Source: JBAVEL01 sp049587715 (GTDB lineage: Bacteria; Bacteroidota; Ignavibacteria; UBA10030; UBA6906). Taken from it: a stretch of DNA of 24,845 bases. The translations under genes were made by a program, and so were the position numbers. The notes beneath the pieces were generated by a model. That model was not told the origin of the DNA. It saw only the letters and a list, made by a program, of their open reading frames with translations, and did no database searches. Below are positions 10,601 through 15,404 of the stretch, one piece after another (the first letter of the stretch is position 1; each line of letters starts with the position of its first letter). Location: assembly GCA_049587715.1 (NCBI GenBank), contig JBAVEL010000174.1:1-24845 (forward strand), in the 5' to 3' direction.

Positions 10601-11774
10601 GGAGGCCGCTTCCCGTTACCTGCGCGTCCGTGCCGTTGTAGGTATAGCTCGCCCCCGTGCTGTAGGTGCGGGTTCCTGTGACCTGGATGTTCCCCGTAGC
10701 TCCCGATGATGTGATGCCCGCAGGGGAGCCGATGCCCAGGACGCCTCCGCTGGAAAGCGTGAAGGTCCCCCCTCCGGCCAGAACGCTCCCGCCCGTGTTG
10801 AGCTGGGAGCCGCTGTTGACGGTGAAGTTGATGGCGTTGGAGACGGTTCCTCCAGAAGTGTAGGTCTGGGAGCCGCTCCGTGCAAACCGGATAGCCCCGC
10901 TGCCGCTGGAGGTTTCGGTCAGGGTTCCCCCGCTGTGCGAGAAGTCCCCGCTGACGTTCAGGGCGCCGATGCCCGTTCCCTCGCTCATGGTGCATGTGCC
11001 GCCGCTCTGCGAGTATGCGCCGGCCAGGTTGATGACGGGATTACCCGAGGATCCCGTCACCACCAGCCTTCCGTCGGTCTGCACCCAGTTTCCCCCGACG
11101 GTGATGGCGGGGGAGGAGGTGGTGGTGAGGCGGAATATGCCCGTGGAACCCGTGGAGGAGACGGTGAAATTGCCGTTGATGGTGCGCAGGTTCCCCCCCG
11201 CGCTCACCGCTCCCGTCTGGTTGGGGGCGTCCCAGGTGAAGTGGCCGAACGACTGCAGCAGCCCTCCCGGCCCGGTCGTGTTGGTGGTGTATCCCACCAC
11301 GGCGCAGGTGGACGCGGCATCCCAGGTGGCTGTGGGAATCGTTCCGGCGGTCGTCGTATAGTTGTGACGGTACGTTCCCCCGGCCCCGAAGAGAATGGAC
11401 CCTGTTCCGGAAACGGTTCCCGCGCTGGTGAGGGTGCCCGACACGCTCAGGTCGGTGCCCGTGCCGTTGTTGACCGTGAGCGTCACGCCCGTATTCACGA
11501 CAAGCTCGGCGCCCGATGCCACCACCGTCTGGTCGATGGTGACTCCCGCTGCGACGGCGACCGTGTCGGTTGCCTGCACCGTGATGGCATTGTCGGTGCT
11601 GGTGGGCGGGGCGACCGCGGGATTCCAGGCGCTCCCGTCGAAACGCTCCCATACCGCCGGGTCGCTCCAGGACCCGTTTCCGACGGTGCGGTAGTCTCCC
11701 GGGGTCTGGGCCCGGGCAGGGCCGGCCGCCAGGGAGATCAGGGCGGCAAGGGCGATCAGGGGATGTGTCTTCAT
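1644..11774 (-). CDS. Giant multidomain exported protein with dockerin-like C-terminus (3,376 aa)
   Basis: The start at 11774 is set by a clear signal peptide (MKTHPLIALAALISLAAGPARA-Q); a longer frame to 11906 would add 44 arginine/proline-rich residues before it and is rejected. The ribosome site is weak (GAAGGA only 2 nt away). Approximate domain order: 25-1110, Gly/Ser/Thr/Ala-rich repeats with alternating hydrophobic residues, probably beta-helix or beta-sandwich, ending in a 'FPLGDAAAYTPV' module; 1127-1320, two Big_1/invasin-like Ig domains (SISADG...DNGNGTY); 1321-1533, two further Ig-like domains (RDQYGN, RDAYGN); 1534-2763, four tandem units of a concanavalin/LamG-like (DUF1349-like) domain plus an FN3 domain; 2764-2870, Ig-like; 2871-3080, another concanavalin-like domain; about 3082-3155, a divergent InlB B-repeat (DSGWSFAAWSGD); 3156-3310, an unassigned conserved-looking module; about 3317-3376, two dockerin-type Ca loops (GDGNADGGVDALD, GDFNLDGGIDALD), ending TASQVP. 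No enzymatic domain is visible, so a surface adhesin or glycan-binding scaffold is most likely. It lies between two related C-methyltransferase genes and downstream of a CDP-sugar cassette. Confidence 0.85.
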   Translation of the reverse strand: MKTHPLIALAALISLAAGPARAQTPGDYRTVGNGSWSDPAVWERFDGSAWNPAVAPPTSTDNAITVQATDTVAVAAGVTIDQTVVASGAELVVNTGVTLTVNNGTGTDLSVSGTLTSAGTVSGTGSILFGAGGTYRHNYTTTAGTIPTATWDAASTCAVVGYTTNTTGPGGLLQSFGHFTWDAPNQTGAVSAGGNLRTINGNFTVSSTGSTGIFRLTTTSSPAITVGGNWVQTDGRLVVTGSSGNPVINLAGAYSQSGGTCTMSEGTGIGALNVSGDFSHSGGTLTETSSGSGAIRFARSGSQTYTSGGTVSNAINFTVNSGSQLNTGGSVLAGGGTFTLSSGGVLGIGSPAGITSSGATGNIQVTGTRTYSTGASYTYNGTDAQVTGSGLPSTVAGFTVNNPAGVTLQAGLTVSGNLLLVSGTLATGGNNISMGGDWTNNGGVLSAPSGTVTFTGTGKSIGGTASTAFPALTLASGATITLNTSASAASLAFNAAGSATSLTHAGSAVLTVAGNATLSQPTASVTTAWNINAGSASVGGTLSIGGASTTTARVAKTVLTTGSLTIAGDLVFFSAASTPQTAVVDLSTGGGTGTLNLAGALTLTYGSGTILPGSSGSVCNYNGSAAGQTVVLASAIAYHHLHLNNTSGSGALLGAAVTTSKVTGDLRIQSGLASNAAFAITGNAGRTFSVSDGATLVLAGTSSLPGGFTTRTLAPASTVRYAGPGSQTVAAENYGNLVLGGSRGADTLTLPPAGTIGVAGAFTPEAVFTTGMYRTTGSTVSFNGAGAQMIPAFRYHNLSTSGPRGSADITLASSDTIGSAGVFSPDATFAGGGYITSGSTLLSTGAGVSLPAFPYHHLVIRTSGTVSASGSWTVNGTLRTGPAAVVDAGSFLHLLRGDFRHEGTLLAGTSTFTLGGTALQTLTGSMAFHNLTLDNGAGAALSGGNASVSGLLTLTSGVLSAGADTVVVSPGASVARSSGHVAGRLRRHAPTGATTLLFPLGDAAAYTPVEVAFGNVTSAGSLTARSTPGKHPQINGAGLRTSRTVNRYYTLANAGIGFDEYDATFRFVPSDLDSAADPGNFEVRKYDAPLWSLTSTGARTSTSTQATDLTSFSDFALGEGGGPFTGTSTVSATPDSISADGASQSTVTVTLRDDEGNPLTTGGDSVHVSATLGSAGAVTDNGNGTYTALLTSSTAAGASVLRATVNGALIADSALVVCTPGPASTATSTITSDSTSIVANGSTSCRILVQLKDSFGNNLTRSGGTVALATTLGSLGAVTDSGNGRYAAVLSSGTVTGTALVTGTLVGVPIQDTAAVAFVPGTPTRLVWTHEPGDTTAGSPIPSHSSPTVEIRDQYGNLVAGATTSLTVAIGSNPGGGTLGGTTTRNASGGVAVFDNLSINKTGSGYTLVVTGGSLAPDTSAAFIITNAPPSQLAFVQQPTNAIAGNPISPPVTVRLRDAYGNDVPRTGDTTTMALGSGTGTLTGTLVQVTDSTGTAAFGDLAINLQGSKRLSASAAGLTGALSGSFSILPAPSTLVSDDFNAFNLNTGIWTYVNPRGDATLTMTGTNTPSAAVTTAIPGGIAHEPWSGTITAPRILQPANNTDFEVEVKCLSGVTLRYQLQGLVVEQDSMNYLRFDIDSDGSTTRIFMSSTVNGTPTQLVNLSIGANGVTPTWMRVKRQGDNWTQSYSLDGNVWNPTGTFARSMAVASVGVFTGNTGTTIPAHTSSFDYFFNTASPIANEDGGTAVDSIPPVISGVQVTPQDTSALIAWTTDEASTSTVAYGFTAGHEIGSVTDTALTTTHAITLNGLSPQALYHFGVSSTDVHANTGTYPDSTFATADSSTIISDDFNSFRLKSPWTFMNPLGDAVLTLVGQNSPNAWARIAVPGGAEHQPWTAGNTAPRLMQSANDRDFEVEAKFESGLTLAYQLNGIIVEQDSGNYLRFDLNSNGTNTKAYAATIVNNTPTQKVNVTVGANGAAPQWLRITRQGQTWRMDYSLNGTSWTTAGSFNHALTVARVGPFVGNSGSPAPAYTGNIDYFFKTVSPIIPEDGGIAIDDVPPVISNIQTSATGTTATITWNTDEAATSEVSFGPSAAYENGTVRDTILQTSHTLTLRGLLPASLYHFRVSSLDSSDNRTDAPDSTFTTGAASTIVSDDFNSFVLDTTVWRFINPRSDAVLTMNNTNTDSARVFIAVPGGVAHEPWTSGNTAPRILQAANNTDFELEAKFESPVAQRYQLQGLLVEESTTKYIRLDFDSDGSNTKLYAGTIVGSTPTTRFNVTVGANGVAPQYLRVRREGDLWTASYSFNGTSWTTAGSFTFSLAVDSVGAFAGNAGTTIPAHTLKLDYFFNTASPIVPEDSVGAPDPLAPVITGVQVTPYGSAALVSWTTNEVATSSVSWGPTPEYEDGTVTDTTFVTSHAVLLPGLTPASLYHFRVSSTDTAENTANYRDSTFTTGPASSIVSDDFNRFFLNTTVWRFINPLGDAWADLVYTNTDSACLRIAVPGGTAHDLWTGGRNAPRVMQAANNADFEAEIRFDSPLSQRYQIQGLVVEESPAVYLRFDLSSDGTNTRIFAASFTGGTPTVRVNAVAGVNGRAPQWMRVQRRGNQWTQSYSFDGTAFTTAGTFSFALTVDSVGIFAGNSTSGGPVPAHTARADYFFNTASPVIPEDGTLAVLDTTGPVISNRETTPGVDGFRLRWDTDEPADMLLEYGLTASYELGQMSDTSLLSTRDVTVTGLSPGLVYHYRITVRDSFLNTTVTGDFQVTTLSPPVLSLWYGESQSFGTPGNPVPAVNILGTVEDSNGVASLTYSLNGGAAVPLSVGPDSFRLEGPGDFNADIPYASLAEGLNRLILTATDSRGAAARETVTVSYAGGNTWPGSWAVDWSGAGSVQSAARILDGKWTLAGGGVRTGATGYERLLAIGDRTWRDYEVLVPVIVHALDSSRLAGPGAGVGLVLRWDGHSDSPPQVAGRQPKTGYIPLGGKGWYAWDNAGGRLEILGNDGSSIAADSTRMLSLGVSYLFRMRVKTNAGLGGLYSLKVWPESQSEPSSWDLTAQQGPGDQAAGCLLLAAHNADVTFGNLAVVPLADTLNVAVSGAGSVVRMPDMPSYNPGDTVRLAAVPDSGWSFAAWSGDIADSADTVFIVMNGNRSVTATFVPATEPAVAVRPHALLQGPYDAAGDTMKTALGNLALLPLAQPYGGAPWNYGGPEAVGSMPPGVVDWVLVELRAEPDSTVATRAALLLASGEVTDLDGSSAVRFEGLPDGPYYVVLRHRNHLAVMSSDTLRLNAAGVPCDFSTSQSQAYGINPMRQLAVGRFGLRSGDGNADGGVDALDRNLIWRAQNGTPWSYTKFGDFNLDGGIDALDLNLQWRVNNGTASQVP
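3483..7175 (-). repeat. Four tandem ~923-bp coding repeats (concanavalin-like + FN3 units)
   Basis: Units begin, on the minus strand, at about 7175, 6251, 5330 and 4406, a spacing of 924, 921 and 924 bp (307-308 residues). Each unit opens with a 'SDDFN.F' motif, contains PGG.AH..W and P..L.QLQG or similar, passes through 'DYFF.T.SP' and an acidic 'EDG' linker, and ends with an FN3 domain starting PPVIS/APVIT/GPVIS and containing 'Y.FRVSS.D' or similar. FN3 parts start near residues 1746, 2053, 2361 and 2671. By eye the copies are clearly diverged at DNA level rather than near identical, so the duplication is old and the array is unlikely to be an assembly artefact. Confidence 0.85.
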
Positions 11775-11931
11775 GGTCCTTCGTCCGTTGTCAAGGGGTG
11801 AGAAACGCGCGGCTTGCCCCCGCGGGGCCTTCTGGCCTCCCGGGGGAAGAGCCGGAACATCCTCAACGTAGCACAGGCGGGGAACCCGGATTGTGATCCC
11901 GCGCACCTTCCCCGGCGTCCCTCCGGAACGC
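11775..11931 (-). other. Gap between sugar cassette and giant gene with strong imperfect hairpin
   Basis: An imperfect inverted repeat at 11817-11846 has two 13-nt arms around a 4-nt loop (GGCC-TTCT-GGCC at the top). On the minus strand 11 of 13 positions pair. It lies 43 nt upstream of the giant gene's ATG and is followed on the minus strand by only three T, so a strong intrinsic terminator is unlikely. It could attenuate, stabilise or process the message between the cassette and the giant gene. A TTGACA at 11794-11789 lacks a -10 at the correct distance. No clear promoter was found. Confidence 0.5.
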
Positions 11932-13170
11932 TCAGGCGGCGATCCGGGGTTCGGGAATCGGTATGATGAACTTCCCTCCCCGTCTCCTGTATTCCTCCTG
12001 CTGCTTCATGATCTCCTCCGCAAAGTTCCAGGCGAGGATGAGAACATAGTCCGGCATGTCCTCCAGAAGTCTGGAGGGGGGGTGGATCGGCAGGTGGTTG
12101 CCCCCCATGAACCGGCCGTGCTTGAATGCGTTGAGGTCCAGCACGTAGTCCACGAGCTTCCTGTCAATCCCCACATAGGCGAGCATGGTGGTGGCCTTGG
12201 CCGCCGCGCCGTAGGCGGCGATGCGATGCCCGCGGCTCTTCAGGTCCCGGAGGATTCCGAGGAGGGAAAACCGGATCTGCGCAACCCGCTCGGCAAAGCT
12301 GGTGTAGAAATCGATGGTGTCCACCCTCCGCTCCCTCTCCGTGCGGAGGAGGTTCCGGACGGAATCCCGCACCGCTTCCCCCGGCTCCACGAAAAGCCGG
12401 AGGGAGCCCCCGTGAATGGATGTCCTCTGCACGTCGTTGAGAAAAAGGCCGTGGCGCCGGAAGAGGTGGTCCAGGGCCGTGACGGAAAAGTAGCAGAGGT
12501 GCTGGTGGTAGATCGTGTCGAACTCGCAATGATCCACAAGGTCCACGACATAGGGGGCCTCGATGACCGCGACCCCGGAGGGCTTGAGCATGACCCGGAT
12601 GCCCTCCACGAAACCGTTCAGGTCGGGGACGTGGGCCAGGACGTTGTTGGCCAGGAACACATCCGCCGCTCGTCCGTCCCGCTCCCGCAGGGTCCGGGCC
12701 AGATCCAGGGTGAAGAAGGTGTTGAGGGTCTCAATGCCCTCCCGGACGGCCGCCTGGGCGGGGCCCTGTGCCGGGTCCACCCCCAGGACCGGTATCCCGG
12801 CCCGGGCGAAGTTCCGGAGCATGTAGCCGTCGTTGCTGGCCGCCTCCACCACCAGGGAAGAGGGTCCGAGGGAGCGCACGCCCATGATGGCCCGCGCGCT
12901 TGCTCCAAAATGTTCCATGAGCTGAGGCGACACGGAGGAGAAGTAGGGGTATTCGTCCCGGAAGAGCACCTCCGGGGAGACGCTTACGGTGATCTGGGCG
13001 AGGGAGCAGTCGGGGCAGAATGCGAGATCCAGCGGGGCCGTCAGCTCGGGCTGATCCAGCTGATCCGCGCGCAGGAGTCTGTCTGCAAGCGGGGTGATGC
13101 CGAAGGAAAGGACGGGCTCCAGCCGTCTGCCGCCGCAGGAACGGCAGGGTATCTCGCCGAGTGGGGTCAC
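11932..13170 (-). CDS. NDP-sugar C-methyltransferase (TylC3/TcaB9-like)
   Basis: This 412-residue enzyme is predicted to transfer a methyl group from SAM to a carbon of a nucleotide-linked keto-sugar. The zinc-binding cysteines are at C9, C12, C52 and C55; the SAM motif is VVEAASNDGYML at 107-118; H180 and Y221-H-Q223-H224 occupy the positions of the catalytic His and Tyr-x-Glu-His described for TcaB9. A Rossmann-like C-terminal domain (AAYGAAAKATTM, about 283-294) completes the family architecture. Where TcaB9 has Glu, this protein has Gln223. The start is GTG at 13170 with GGAG at 13183-13180, 9 nt away; no better ATG is available. It begins 18 nt after the SDR gene stops, as the third gene of a CDP-sugar cassette. 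Family assignment is strong; the exact sugar and the methylated carbon are not known. Confidence 0.88.
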   Translation of the reverse strand: MTPLGEIPCRSCGGRRLEPVLSFGITPLADRLLRADQLDQPELTAPLDLAFCPDCSLAQITVSVSPEVLFRDEYPYFSSVSPQLMEHFGASARAIMGVRSLGPSSLVVEAASNDGYMLRNFARAGIPVLGVDPAQGPAQAAVREGIETLNTFFTLDLARTLRERDGRAADVFLANNVLAHVPDLNGFVEGIRVMLKPSGVAVIEAPYVVDLVDHCEFDTIYHQHLCYFSVTALDHLFRRHGLFLNDVQRTSIHGGSLRLFVEPGEAVRDSVRNLLRTERERRVDTIDFYTSFAERVAQIRFSLLGILRDLKSRGHRIAAYGAAAKATTMLAYVGIDRKLVDYVLDLNAFKHGRFMGGNHLPIHPPSRLLEDMPDYVLILAWNFAEEIMKQQEEYRRRGGKFIIPIPEPRIAA

Positions 13171-13188
13171 GATGGGTGTCTCCGCAAG

Positions 13189-14238
13189 TCAGTGTGTGGA
13201 TGTGTCCGACCCGTCCCGGCGCCAGCGCAGATGCTCGTCCAGGAGGTTCTCGCGCATCAGCATCTTGATGTGGTCTATTCTCTTGTACCGGGGCCCCTCG
13301 AAGTCCTCCAGCGTCAAGCCGACGAGCCGGTAGGCATCCAGGAGCTCCCTTGCCCCGCGCCGGGCGTCCCACCGGGGCCGGAACTCGGGAATCGTCCGGG
13401 CGATCTTGGAAGCGTCCACCCGGTAGCAGCGCTTGTCGGGTCCCGCGTCCTTGGCGTATTCGATCCTGCATCCGGGGACGGTCTCCCGCACGATGTCGGC
13501 CAGCTCCCTGATCCGGTAGTTGTCCTCGTTGCGGGCCACATTGAAGGCCTGGTTGTGCACACGCTCCCGGGGGGCATGCATGACCGACACGAACGCCCGG
13601 GAGATGTCTTCAATGTGGACAATCGGGCGCCAGGGGGTGCCGTCGCTCTTGATGTACACCTGTCCCGTGGTGAATGCCCACGCAACCAGATTGTTGAGGA
13701 CAAGATCGAACCGGAGGCGCGGCGAGACCCCGAAGGCCGTCGCGTTGCGCAGAAAAACGGGGCTGAAGCGGTCGTCCGCCAGGAGCGCCACGTCCCGCTC
13801 CACCCAGACCTTGGAAACCCCGTAGGGGGTGACGGGATTGAAGGGAGAGGTCTCGTCCAGAAGGGCTTCCCCTCCGGCGCCGTAGTTGCTGCAGGAGGAG
13901 GAGAATATGAACCGTTCCACCCCGGCCTGCTTGGAGAGCTCGGCGAGGTGCACCGATGCCCGATGGTTGATCTCGTAGGTCAAATCCGGGTTCAGGTCGC
14001 CCAGGGGGTCGTTCGAGAGTCCCGCCAGGTGCATGACAACGTCGAAGCCTTCCAGATCGCGCGCCTCTGCGTCCCGGATGTCCTTCCGGAGCTCCGGAAT
14101 CTCCACCATCCCGTCGCCGAAGGTGGACCGTGCATAGAGATCGCTGTCCATCCCCACCACCTCGTGGTTCTCCCTGAGGAGCATCGGTGCGAGAATGGTG
14201 CCGATGTAGCCCTTGTGTCCCGTCAGCAGTACGCGCAT
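13189..14238 (-). CDS. NAD(P)-dependent nucleotide-sugar epimerase/reductase (extended SDR)
   Basis: The 349-residue protein has the extended short-chain dehydrogenase fold used by nucleotide-sugar epimerases, dehydratases and reductases. The cofactor motif TGHKGYIG is at residues 6-13, D31 follows strand 2 (suggesting NAD preference), 'HLAGLSNDP' is at 70-78, the catalytic serine lies in the SSSCS run at 113-117, and the YxxxK pair is Y139/K143. It lacks the typical opening of CDP-glucose 4,6-dehydratase (RfbG) and looks more like an epimerase or ketoreductase. The ATG at 14238 has GGAGG about 7 nt upstream and sits one base after the rfbF stop, implying translational coupling. With the cytidylyltransferase before it and the C-methyltransferase after it, it probably acts on a CDP-linked sugar. 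The exact reaction cannot be read from the sequence. Confidence 0.85.
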   Translation of the reverse strand: MRVLLTGHKGYIGTILAPMLLRENHEVVGMDSDLYARSTFGDGMVEIPELRKDIRDAEARDLEGFDVVMHLAGLSNDPLGDLNPDLTYEINHRASVHLAELSKQAGVERFIFSSSCSNYGAGGEALLDETSPFNPVTPYGVSKVWVERDVALLADDRFSPVFLRNATAFGVSPRLRFDLVLNNLVAWAFTTGQVYIKSDGTPWRPIVHIEDISRAFVSVMHAPRERVHNQAFNVARNEDNYRIRELADIVRETVPGCRIEYAKDAGPDKRCYRVDASKIARTIPEFRPRWDARRGARELLDAYRLVGLTLEDFEGPRYKRIDHIKMLMRENLLDEHLRWRRDGSDTSTH

Positions 14239-14239
14239 G

Positions 14240-15013
14240 TCAATCCTCCCAGACTTTCCAGGGGGGGGCGCCGTGCGCCCAGAGGTCCTCCAGCAGCTTT
14301 CTGTCCCGCAGCGTGTCCATGCACTGCCAGAAGGAAGTGTGTTTGTACGCCATGAGCTGGCCGTCGGCGGCCAGGCGTTCCAGGGGCTCCTTCTCCCACT
14401 GGGTGTCGTCCCCCTCGATGTAGTTGAAGACGCCCGGCTCCAGCACGAAGAAGGCTCCGTTGATCCATCCCTCCCCGATCTGCGGCTTCTCGGTGAACTG
14501 CGCGATCCGGTCTCCTTCGAACACCAGGTGGCCGAATCGCGCGGGGGGGCGCACCGCCGTGAGGGTCGCCAGTTTCCCGTGGGACCGGTGAAATGCCAGG
14601 AGCCGGTGGAGATCCACATCCGAGACCCCGTCCCCCCAGGTGAGCATGAACGTTCCGCTGCCCACGTGCGGGGCGAGACGCTTGATGCGGCCTCCCGTGG
14701 CGGTCGGGATTCCCGTGTCCACAAGGGTGAGGGTCCAGTCGGGCCGGTGCGCCCCGTCCAGCTCCACCTTGCCGGACCGGAGAGAGACCGTCAGGTTGCC
14801 CTCCAGGGCCGAGTAGTCCACCATGTACTTCTTTATGTACTCCCCCCTGTACCCCAGGGCGATGACGAATTCGCTGTGCCCGTAATGGGCATAGTGCTTC
14901 ATGATATGCCAGAGGATCGGTTTTCCCCCGACTTCCACCATCGGCTTGGGTTTGATCTCTGTCTCTTCCGCCAGGCGGGATCCGACCCCGCCGGCCAGAA
15001 TGGCCACCTTCAT
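14240..15013 (-). CDS. rfbF: Glucose-1-phosphate cytidylyltransferase
   Basis: The 257-residue enzyme forms CDP-glucose from CTP and glucose 1-phosphate, the first step of CDP-linked deoxy- and branched-sugar routes for O-antigen or other surface glycans. The nucleotide-binding loop LAGGVGSRLAEET occupies residues 6-18 with KPKP at 21-24. The metal-binding region is LTWGDGVSDVDL (D128, D132), and EKPQ.GEGWINGAFFVLE matches the sugar-binding part of the family. Length is typical. The ATG at 15013 has GGAG 8 nt upstream; longer frames to 15184 add arginine/proline-rich sequence and are rejected. It heads a three-gene unit with the SDR gene (1-nt gap) and the C-methyltransferase. No CDP-glucose 4,6-dehydratase gene is in the window, so the pathway must be completed elsewhere or take another form. 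Confidence 0.95.
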   Translation of the reverse strand: MKVAILAGGVGSRLAEETEIKPKPMVEVGGKPILWHIMKHYAHYGHSEFVIALGYRGEYIKKYMVDYSALEGNLTVSLRSGKVELDGAHRPDWTLTLVDTGIPTATGGRIKRLAPHVGSGTFMLTWGDGVSDVDLHRLLAFHRSHGKLATLTAVRPPARFGHLVFEGDRIAQFTEKPQIGEGWINGAFFVLEPGVFNYIEGDDTQWEKEPLERLAADGQLMAYKHTSFWQCMDTLRDRKLLEDLWAHGAPPWKVWED

Positions 15014-15404
15014 TGCACATTCTCCGTTATGGGAACGCCTTTGCCGGCCCTCGCCGTTCCCGGGGAGCACTCCCCGGGGGCGGGCACACGGCGCCGGGAA
15101 CCGCCGCGCGGGCCCCGAACGGATATCATGTTCCCGCACCCTCGGACGGCGAATCGAACAATCGCGCGGGTCCGGAACAGACAAACCTTAATATACCGTT
15201 TTTCCCCATCCTCTGCAGACCCGCTTCCGCTCTTCACCCTCCCGGGAGCGCAATTCGAGTGCCAGATGCTGAAGGCGATGCGCCGCCTTTCCGCCTCCCA
15301 TTGCCTCGAGGGGGGCGGGCATTCGGGTTCTTCTCCCCCATTCCCTTCACGCGGGCGGGCGGACGTGACATTCCTTCCGTGGCGGGAGGTAAAAATGGCC
15401 CCTT
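15014..15404 (-). other. 391-nt noncoding leader/intergenic region with alternative hairpins
   Basis: No gene is evident here. Close to rfbF there is a perfect inverted repeat CCCGGGGAG-CA-CTCCCCGGG at 15059-15078. Part of its left arm can instead pair with a second site: GTTCCCGG at 15056-15063 is complementary to CCGGGAAC at 15094-15101. The two stems exclude each other. Upstream, an AT-rich island in otherwise GC-rich sequence contains TATATT on the minus strand (15195-15190), a possible -10 element without a clear -35; it would give a leader of about 170 nt. A weak 6-bp stem (AAGGCG...CGCCTT) lies near 15275-15292. No convincing terminator follows the metallopeptidase gene that ends at 15405. 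Confidence 0.4.

Noticed and set aside
11766..11794. TTGACA on the minus strand just ahead of the giant gene as a promoter
   Set aside because: A 17-nt spacer leads to AAGACA inside the coding region, not a -10, and initiation would fall within the gene.
11775..11906. 44-residue N-terminal extension of the giant protein
   Set aside because: It would bury the signal peptide behind a charged, proline-rich segment and has no better ribosome site.
11893..14355. 820-codon plus-strand open frame opposite the methyltransferase and SDR genes
   Set aside because: The minus strand encodes clear enzyme families with ribosome sites. The plus-strand translation has no recognisable domain.
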